11,224 nucleotides of DNA from Oscillospiraceae bacterium (GTDB taxonomy: Bacteria; Bacillota; Clostridia; Oscillospirales; Ruminococcaceae). The DNA lies in NCBI GenBank assembly GCA_017544185.1, contig JAFYEQ010000114.1, forward strand, positions 1 through 11,224, written 5' to 3'. The notes below the pieces were generated by a model, which worked only from the letters and a program-made list of their open reading frames with translations, was not told the origin of the DNA and did not search any database. This document shows, piece by piece, positions 6,116 to 11,224 of the stretch (the stretch's first letter is position 1; every line of letters starts with the position of its first letter). Position numbers and translations under genes: made by a program.

Positions 6116-8287
6116 ATGAGAAAGAGATATCTGTCCGCCCTTATGGCATCTGTGATGTGCATGTCTGCGGCTCTGCCCGTATATGCCGAAGAGATCCGGA
6201 CCGATGAGGCGGAGACTGCGTATGACACATATGAGGAGATATCGACAGAAGAGACAGCAGAGAGCGACATAAGCGACATAACAGATGATATGATATCCGA
6301 TACTGACACGGAGCTGATGACCGATGAAAATACCGCAGGCTCGGTGGTAACGGGCGACTGGTATAAGTGGGACAACAGTACGAGGACACTGGAGCTGTTC
6401 GGGGAGATACCGCGGCTGTGGGGCAGTTCCATAGGCTTCAAGACAGGCTCATCAAGCGCAGCGAAGATCGTTATAGATGAAGGGACGACCGCGCCCATAG
6501 ATTCCAAGCGCCTGTTCGAGAACTTCAAACAGCTAAAGGAGATCGAAGGGATAGAGCATCTGGATGTGAGCAATGTCACGAACATGTATGGGATGTTCGA
6601 GAACTGTGAGTCCCTCACATCGCTGGATCTTACGGGATGGAACGTAGGCAAGGTCACGGATATGGCAAACATGTTCGATGCCTGCAGATCCATGGTATCG
6701 TTGGATCTTTCCGGATGGGACACGTCATCTGTGACAGAAATGTGGGATATGTTCAATGGCTGCTATGACCTATGTTCGCTCGATGTTTCGGGCTGGGACA
6801 CATCGAGCGTGACGACGAGGTCGAGCATGTTCTACCGCTGTTTCGATCTCCCCGCGCTCGATCTTACGGGCTGGGACACGTCGAACGTCACGAACATGAG
6901 AGAGATGTTCTGTGAGGCAAGGAGCCTTGAACGGATAAAGGGCACAGACGGCTTCGATACGGGCAAGGTCACTTCGATGTACGGTATGTTCAGAGGATGC
7001 AAGGCGGTCAGGGAGCTGTCTGTATCGGGCTTTGATACGGGGAACGTGACGACCATGTGCATGATGTTCGCGGGCTGCAACAGCCTGCCTTCTCTCGATG
7101 TCACGAACTTTGATACCTCCAATGTGACCGATATGCGAGACATGTTCGGTACGTGCAGAGAACTGCGGTCGCTGGATCTGTCTTCCTTTGACACCTCCAA
7201 GGTCACGGACATGACAGATATGTTCTCATATGACAGCAAGCTGGAGGTACTGGATGTATCCTCCTTTGACACGAGCAATGTTGTCAAGATATCAGAGTTC
7301 CTGATGGGATGTTCGTCGCTCAAAGCAGTAGATGTATCCGGCTTTGATACGAGCAAGATGATATATTTTGCTCACATGTTCGGTGGCTGCGAGTCTCTTA
7401 CATCTCTTGACGTATCACATTTTGATACAAGGAACGTAAGATGTACGATAAGCATGTTTTCAGGATGCAAAAAGCTGCGCTCACTGGATCTGTCATCCTT
7501 TGACCTGAGCGCACTGGACAATTCCTATTCAAGTTCTCTTGCTCCCGATTCCCGTATGTTCGACAAGACCGACTCCCTCGTGTCGCTGAAGCTGCCCAAG
7601 GGCTTTGAGGTGACGGACGATATGCAGCTGCCCAACAAGACCACCGATACGATCGGATGGGTGAGGAAGGGAACGTCCGTGATCATATCCGGCACAGCAA
7701 AGTATGCCATGTTCACGGCTCCCGCCACGGCCGAGTATATCCGCGTCAGCGGCTCTGCCATCGTCATACCGCCCGCAAAGCCCTCTGTCACGGTGAAGGC
7801 AGTGTTCGGCGGGCGCACCGTGAACTTCTACTGCGAGGACTACCAGAACACCAAGGTGTTCTACGAGTTCGGCACGTCCAATATAACTACCTCCAGCCCG
7901 TCCACTACCCTTGGCAGGGACGTATTTCTGGATAAGCCCATGGCTACGGCTATGTTCTACAAGGCATACAACGGGAAATGGTCGCCCGTGGCAAAGCAGG
8001 GCATAAACAACGTCCGCATAGCAAAGCCGATCATCACCCGCTCCGGCCCCGCATCACAGAACAAATTCAGGATATACACCCAGACCAGGGACAGCTATAT
8101 CATCTACACCCTTGACGGCAGCATACCCTCCATAAACGAGGGCACCAACAAGCTGACTGTGAAGAACGGCAGACTGGTATGGGGGACGTCTGCGGTGATC
8201 GACGTTCCCAAGGGCCGCACCGTAAAGGCCATCGCCGTCCGCTGCGGTCTCGTCACCAGCGAGGTCATGACATATACCAACAGGTGA
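6116..8287 (+). CDS. BspA-like leucine-rich-repeat surface protein (DUF285 repeats)
   Basis: The 723-residue protein starts at an ATG with AAGGAG (6099-6104) 11 nt upstream. Residues 1-24 are a signal peptide (ends LPVYA). Residues 25-75 are an acidic Thr/Ser/Asp/Glu linker. About 13 repeats of some 26 residues fill roughly 133-478. The pattern is FxxCxSLxSLDLSxxDTSxVTxMxxM, the signature of BspA/DUF285 repeats found in surface proteins of gut Firmicutes and mycoplasmas. After a transition region (about 479-550) the C-terminus carries two chitobiase C-terminal-like beta domains, about 552-628 and 629-723. The second has the clear pattern YTLDGSIPS followed by GRTVKAIAVRCG and a Ser-Glu-Val strand. 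No LPXTG, choline-binding or membrane anchor is visible, so the mode of retention is unknown. It is probably an extracellular adhesin or binding protein. It is first in a probable operon with the radical SAM and GGDEF genes. Confidence 0.92.
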   Translation: MRKRYLSALMASVMCMSAALPVYAEEIRTDEAETAYDTYEEISTEETAESDISDITDDMISDTDTELMTDENTAGSVVTGDWYKWDNSTRTLELFGEIPRLWGSSIGFKTGSSSAAKIVIDEGTTAPIDSKRLFENFKQLKEIEGIEHLDVSNVTNMYGMFENCESLTSLDLTGWNVGKVTDMANMFDACRSMVSLDLSGWDTSSVTEMWDMFNGCYDLCSLDVSGWDTSSVTTRSSMFYRCFDLPALDLTGWDTSNVTNMREMFCEARSLERIKGTDGFDTGKVTSMYGMFRGCKAVRELSVSGFDTGNVTTMCMMFAGCNSLPSLDVTNFDTSNVTDMRDMFGTCRELRSLDLSSFDTSKVTDMTDMFSYDSKLEVLDVSSFDTSNVVKISEFLMGCSSLKAVDVSGFDTSKMIYFAHMFGGCESLTSLDVSHFDTRNVRCTISMFSGCKKLRSLDLSSFDLSALDNSYSSSLAPDSRMFDKTDSLVSLKLPKGFEVTDDMQLPNKTTDTIGWVRKGTSVIISGTAKYAMFTAPATAEYIRVSGSAIVIPPAKPSVTVKAVFGGRTVNFYCEDYQNTKVFYEFGTSNITTSSPSTTLGRDVFLDKPMATAMFYKAYNGKWSPVAKQGINNVRIAKPIITRSGPASQNKFRIYTQTRDSYIIYTLDGSIPSINEGTNKLTVKNGRLVWGTSAVIDVPKGRTVKAIAVRCGLVTSEVMTYTNR

Positions 8288-8290
8288 CTT

Positions 8291-9172
8291 ATGCACTTCG
8301 TCGAAGCGAAGGGGCTCCTTCACGGGAGCGGCGGATATCTCGGCATGAACATATACCGCGGATGCAGTCACGGGTGCATATACTGCGACAGCAGGAGCAG
8401 GTGCTACAACTTCAACCACGCCTTCGAGGACATAGAGGTGAAGCAGAACGCGCCCGACTTGCTGGAGAGGGCACTGCGCTCCAGGCGTAAAAAGTGCATG
8501 ATCGGCACGGGCGCCATGTCCGACCCGTATATGCACTGCGAGCAGCAGCTGAGGCTGACGCGCAGATGTCTGGAGATCATTCTCCGATACGGCTTCGGGG
8601 CGGCAGTGCAGACCAAGTCGGACAGGATCCTCGATGACATCGACCTGCTCGATGAGATCAACAGGAGCGCAAAATGCGTGGTGCAGATGACCCTCACCAC
8701 CTACGACGATGAGCTGTGCCGCATCATTGAGCCGAATGTATGCGATACCCGCCGGCGCATAGAGGTGCTGTGCAGGATGCGGGACAGGGGCATCCCCGCG
8801 GTGGTATGGCTCACGCCCATACTGCCCTACATAAACGATACCGAGGAGAACATCCGCGCCATACTCGACGGATGCGTCAGCGCGGGCGTGAAGGGCATAA
8901 TATGCTACGGCATGGGCGTCACCCTGCGCGAGGGCGACAGGGAGTACTTCTACGCTGCACTGGACAGGCATTTCCCCGGTATGAAGGACAGATACATCAG
9001 AGACTACGGCGATGCCTATGAGCTGCGCAGTCCCCGTTCCCATGAGCTGATGCGCATAGTGGAACGGGTATGTACCGACAACGGCATCATATGCGACCCC
9101 CGTGAATGCTTCGGGTATATGGCAGACTTTCCCGATGATAAAGATAAGGAAGAACAGCTGAGCCTGTTCTGA
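8291..9172 (+). CDS. SPL-family radical SAM protein
   Basis: The 293-residue protein has the radical SAM cluster motif CSHGCIYC with C25, C29 and C32 (CxxxCxxC), which binds a 4Fe-4S cluster and S-adenosylmethionine. The context LGMNIYRGC before it, and IGTGAMSDPYMHCE with LRLTRRCLEII after it, match the SplB-like (COG1533) radical SAM family. The CIYCDSRSRCY form is typical of the clostridial branch of that family. True spore photoproduct lyases repair UV thymine dimers in spores, but most relatives have no known reaction, so DNA repair should not be assumed. No second Fe-S cluster domain is evident. The start lies 3 nt after the stop of the BspA-like gene with only a weak AGGTG ribosome site, which suggests translational coupling. 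Confidence 0.9.
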   Translation: MHFVEAKGLLHGSGGYLGMNIYRGCSHGCIYCDSRSRCYNFNHAFEDIEVKQNAPDLLERALRSRRKKCMIGTGAMSDPYMHCEQQLRLTRRCLEIILRYGFGAAVQTKSDRILDDIDLLDEINRSAKCVVQMTLTTYDDELCRIIEPNVCDTRRRIEVLCRMRDRGIPAVVWLTPILPYINDTEENIRAILDGCVSAGVKGIICYGMGVTLREGDREYFYAALDRHFPGMKDRYIRDYGDAYELRSPRSHELMRIVERVCTDNGIICDPRECFGYMADFPDDKDKEEQLSLF

Positions 9173-9188
9173 TGATATGAGGCGTACC

Positions 9189-10412
9189 ATGGACAGAAAA
9201 CGCACAAAGATCGGAAACAGGAAGCCGGCCTTTATGGCCGCGCTCGTATCGCTCGTGGTGATACAGGTCCTCATGGGCCTGATACTCATGTCCATATCCA
9301 AAAAGGAGCTGCGCGACCAGATCGAGCAACGAATGCTGGATATCGCCAATACCGCTGCCTTCCAGCTCAACGGAGATGAGATATCGATGCTCACCACCGG
9401 TGACGCGGGCAGAGCCTCCTACAACAGGGCATATGATATACTCAAGTCCTTCCAGGAGAACATCCGTCTGGACTATATCTACCTGATACGGGCGGAGGAT
9501 GACGGCACCTTCTCGTTCCTGATAGATCCCGACCCCATAGATCCCGGCGAGTTCGGCGAGGCCATCGAGACCACGGACGCGCTCATAGGCGCGGCGAACG
9601 GGGTCCCGGGCATAGACAGGCAGCCCCACACCGATGACTGGGGACGCTTCTATTCGGCGTACAGTCCCGTGTTCGACCATGAGGGGAAAGTGGCGGGCAT
9701 CGTCGGCGTAGACTTTGATGCGGAGTGGTATGACAGTATACTCGATTCCCACAAGGCCGTCATCATAGTGCTCTCCATGATCGCACTGACGGTGGTCATC
9801 GTGTTCGTGTTCATGTCACATGCGACCGTACTGGAGGGGGAGAAGGACGCGTACAAGGTGCAGCTGGAGCAGACCCTGCGGCGCGAACAGGAGCATGAAC
9901 AGGAGCTGGGCTCGGCGCTGGATATGGCGTATACCGATCCTCTCACGGGCGTCAAGAGCAAGAGGGCATATCTGGAGCGTATGCAGAAGCTGGACATGGG
10001 CATATCCGGCGGCACCATAAAGGCCTTCGGCCTGATCGTATGCGACCTCAACGGCCTCAAGGCGGTCAACGACCAGCTGGGCCATGAGGAGGGCGACAAC
10101 TACATCAAGGCGGGCTGTATGCTGATATGCAGGCAGTTCTGTCATAGTCCCGTGTTCCGTATAGGCGGCGATGAGTTCGCCGTACTTCTGGAGGGCTCCG
10201 ACTACGAGAGCAGACATGATCTGCTGAACGATCTGGAGGACGTGGTGGAGGAGAACCAGCGGCAGGGCAGGGTGGTGATATCCACAGGCCTGGCCGACTT
10301 CGATCCCGAAGAGGACATATCCTCCTCCACCGTCTTCGACCGTGCCGACAAGAAGATGTACGAGCGCAAGAGATACCTGAAGTCCTTGAAAGAGTTAGGA
10401 GTCAGGAATTAG
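9189..10412 (+). CDS. Membrane-bound Cache-GGDEF diguanylate cyclase
   Basis: The 407-residue protein begins MDRKRTKIGNRKPAFMAALV. TM1 is about 14-36. An extracellular sensor covers about 37-188 and ends with the Cache-type pattern WGRFYSAYSPVFDHEGKVAG followed by IVGVDFDAEWY. TM2 is about 189-210 and a charged coiled coil spans about 214-245. GGDEF runs from about 246 to 400: YTDPLTGVKSKRAY, CDLNGLKAVNDQLGHEEGD and the intact GGDEF at 326-330. It should synthesise c-di-GMP in response to an extracellular ligand. The RxxD inhibitory site is missing. I prefer ATG 9189 over 9177 because GAGG (9179-9182) lies 6 nt before it. It starts 16 nt after the radical SAM gene and is probably co-transcribed with it. 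Its last few codons and stop lie in a heptanucleotide repeat (10392-10419). Confidence 0.93.
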   Translation: MDRKRTKIGNRKPAFMAALVSLVVIQVLMGLILMSISKKELRDQIEQRMLDIANTAAFQLNGDEISMLTTGDAGRASYNRAYDILKSFQENIRLDYIYLIRAEDDGTFSFLIDPDPIDPGEFGEAIETTDALIGAANGVPGIDRQPHTDDWGRFYSAYSPVFDHEGKVAGIVGVDFDAEWYDSILDSHKAVIIVLSMIALTVVIVFVFMSHATVLEGEKDAYKVQLEQTLRREQEHEQELGSALDMAYTDPLTGVKSKRAYLERMQKLDMGISGGTIKAFGLIVCDLNGLKAVNDQLGHEEGDNYIKAGCMLICRQFCHSPVFRIGGDEFAVLLEGSDYESRHDLLNDLEDVVEENQRQGRVVISTGLADFDPEEDISSSTVFDRADKKMYERKRYLKSLKELGVRN

Positions 10413-10419
10413 GAGTTAG
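10392..10419. repeat. Heptanucleotide tandem repeat overlapping the end of the GGDEF gene
   Basis: Four consecutive 7-nt units are seen: GAGTTAG, GAGTCAG, GAATTAG, GAGTTAG. The stop codon TAG (10410-10412) is the end of the third unit, so the protein tail ELGVRN is repeat-encoded. A diverged relative of the tract occurs near 4107-4123. Confidence 0.8.
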
Positions 10420-10439
10420 GGAGCGTTGAGATCTGGTAG

Positions 10440-10461
10440 GGGTCGACCTATGTGTCGACCC
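10440..10461. repeat. Palindromic intergenic hairpin
   Basis: GGGTCGAC (10440-10447) and GTCGACCC (10454-10461) form an 8-bp perfect stem around CTATGT. No T-run follows, so it is a weak terminator candidate. It sits between the heptamer tract and the second copy of the palindrome and looks like an inserted repeat module. The same space is absent from the copy at 4107-4168. Confidence 0.6.
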
Positions 10462-10501
10462 TCATCACTAAAAGCTTGAAGACAGAAGTCTATTGCCCAC
10501 G

Positions 10502-10521
10502 GCAACTGTGCCGGCAGTTGC
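10502..10521. repeat. Composite intergenic palindrome, copy 2
   Basis: GCAACTG (10502-10508) and CAGTTGC (10515-10521) form a 7-bp stem. The 20 nt match the element at 4149-4168 at 17 positions, and the three differences fall in the centre. TTGCCC precedes it, as in copy 1. Confidence 0.65.
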
Positions 10522-10527
10522 GTCTCT

Positions 10528-10547
10528 TTCCGATAAAACGATCGGAA
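10528..10547. other. Short hairpin in the 3' intergenic cluster
   Basis: TTCCGAT (10528-10534) and ATCGGAA (10541-10547) form a perfect 7-bp stem around AAAACG. It is one of four hairpins packed into about 155 nt between the convergent genes. No T-run follows. Confidence 0.4.
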
Positions 10548-10563
10548 GCGGAACGATACACAC

Positions 10564-10592
10564 ACGATCCCCGCCCAAAAGGCGGGGATCGT
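10564..10592. terminator. Strong hairpin between convergent genes, probable bidirectional terminator
   Basis: A 12-bp perfect GC-rich stem (ACGATCCCCGCC, 10564-10575, with 10581-10592) closes on the loop CAAAA. It lies between the ends of the rightward GGDEF gene and the leftward 10613 gene. Neither side has a good U-tract, so termination activity is inferred from position and stem strength. Confidence 0.65.
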
Positions 10593-10612
10593 ATCTGTCG
10601 CGCGTATCAGCG

Positions 10613-11065
10613 TCAAGCGTTCATCATTGCTGCTACGAAGCCGGTCATCTGAGCCATATCAAAGGGATGGCTGCTCTTTACGACGTAGTTGTACTGGCCG
10701 TTTCTCCAGGTAGCGGTGTAGTAGCCCTGACGGGTGCCCTTGAACTCTACTGCCCGGCCTCTTATGGAGGTGCGGTAGGTGCCGGGATATGAGGTAGAGA
10801 TCCCGGTAGAGCCGACTGCCTTGCGGACGGTCACGTTCATGCCGCCGCATGCGAATGTAGCCTGAGCTATATTGTTGTTGACATTGCGGGTGGAGGTGAG
10901 CCTGTATCCGTTGATGGTGACAGGGACGGCGTTCATGCGTACACCGGAGTAGTATACGGTGCTGACGGGTGTATATGTAGGAGCAGTATTGATATAGGTG
11001 ACTGCTCCTGCGGTAGCGGAAAGACCGGTGACTGTGATGATGGTAGCTGCGATACTATAATACAA
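10613..11065 (-). CDS. Small exported protein with DUF4367-like C-terminus; 5' end uncertain or broken
   Basis: The leftward frame ends at TGA 10613-10615. The C-terminal half (ATFACGGMNVTVRKAVG, then RGRAVEFKGTRQGYYTATW, YNYVVKSSHPFD, ending FVAAMMNA) resembles DUF4367-type domains. In those, a strand motif of the form tWxxxxyxY precedes a short helix. The segment SIAATIITVTGLSATAGA looks like a signal-peptide core with a cleavage site. The only in-frame start is TTG 11065, which has no ribosome site and yields no positively charged n-region. Upstream, the frame stays open for 29 more codons without ATG, GTG or TTG. A different frame starting at ATG 11121 encodes MLSLFLTIGELTLGAAAITC, a plausible N-terminus that would join this frame after a one-base insertion near 11065-11085. 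So the gene is either frameshifted, truncated at its 5' end, or uses a poor TTG. The domain call is tentative. Confidence 0.55.
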   Translation of the reverse strand: MYYSIAATIITVTGLSATAGAVTYINTAPTYTPVSTVYYSGVRMNAVPVTINGYRLTSTRNVNNNIAQATFACGGMNVTVRKAVGSTGISTSYPGTYRTSIRGRAVEFKGTRQGYYTATWRNGQYNYVVKSSHPFDMAQMTGFVAAMMNA

Positions 11066-11168
11066 GTAATGGCTGCTGCTCCCAAGGTCAGCTCGCCTAT
11101 TGTAAGAAATAAGCTTAACATGATCTTTTAGGCCTTTCTTCCGGATCTCTGATTACCGTTTTTCTATC

Positions 11169-11222
11169 TCATAATTCTGTAAGGCAGACGATACCAAAAC
11201 CAGCGCCGCTGCCTACCACGGT
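11169..11222 (-). CDS. Possible C-terminal end of a gene entering from the right edge
   Basis: The leftward frame gives TVVGSGAGFGIVCLTEL then TGA (11169-11171). The Gly-rich hydrophobic ending is protein-like and vaguely recalls the C-termini of thiolase-fold enzymes, but 17 residues cannot identify it. Another frame over the same bases encodes an Arg-rich stretch, so this may be chance. Confidence 0.2.
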   Translation of the reverse strand, partial: TVVGSGAGFGIVCLTEL

Positions 11223-11224
11223 AG

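Noticed and set aside
6105..6119. Five-codon leader ORF overlapping the BspA-like start
   Set aside because: Its ATG lies inside the ribosome-binding site with no spacing, so translation from it is unlikely.
8291..9172. Calling the radical SAM gene spore photoproduct lyase (splB)
   Set aside because: Only family-level motifs are visible. The CIYCDSRS branch has no established photoproduct activity and there is no sporulation context.
8054..9397. A 447-codon leftward open frame across the radical SAM gene
   Set aside because: It spans three well-supported rightward genes and has no recognisable motif or ribosome site.

Overview
The window looks like a chromosome segment of a moderately GC-rich, gut-type Clostridia bacterium. 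The best guess is Oscillospiraceae, Ruminococcus-like. This rests on Gram-positive style signal peptides, strong GGAGG-type ribosome sites, heavy use of both ATC and ATA for Ile, an M18 aminopeptidase, a BspA-type DUF285 repeat surface protein, a clostridial-type SPL-family radical SAM protein, and PAS/Cache-GGDEF proteins. No rRNA, tRNA, CRISPR array, transposase or phage gene is visible. The taxonomic call is inference; no composition statistics were computed.

Layout. Positions 1-334 hold the 5' end of a leftward secreted-protein gene and two divergent sigma-A-like promoters. A small rightward membrane protein (335-772) follows, then a secreted modular protein with its own promoter (939-2291). 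A strong bidirectional hairpin (2304-2330) separates that gene from a convergent leftward PAS-PAS-GGDEF diguanylate cyclase (2341-3885). An AT-rich spacer comes next, then a hairpin terminator and a short palindromic intergenic element that abuts the stop of a leftward M18 aminopeptidase gene (4170-5582).

The roughly 500 bp between the divergent aminopeptidase promoter and the next rightward promoter is filled mainly by 2.8 head-to-tail copies of a 104-bp non-coding unit rich in inverted repeats. Rightward of it lies a tight three-gene set: a BspA-like leucine-rich-repeat surface protein (6116-8287), an SPL-family radical SAM protein (8291-9172) and a membrane Cache-GGDEF diguanylate cyclase (9189-10412). 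The gaps are 3 and 16 nt, so it is probably an operon. The end of the last gene runs into heptanucleotide repeats and a cluster of hairpins, one of which is a second copy of the palindrome found after the aminopeptidase gene. The right edge holds a leftward small secreted or membrane protein with a DUF4367-like C-terminus and an apparently damaged 5' end, and possibly the last codons of another gene.

Two themes stand out. One is cell-surface proteins plus c-di-GMP synthesis: two GGDEF proteins, both with intact active-site motifs and both lacking the RxxD inhibitory site. The other is structured intergenic DNA: the 104-bp tandem array with a geometry-preserving hairpin variant, the dispersed palindrome element, and two secreted-protein promoters that match over 42 nt.
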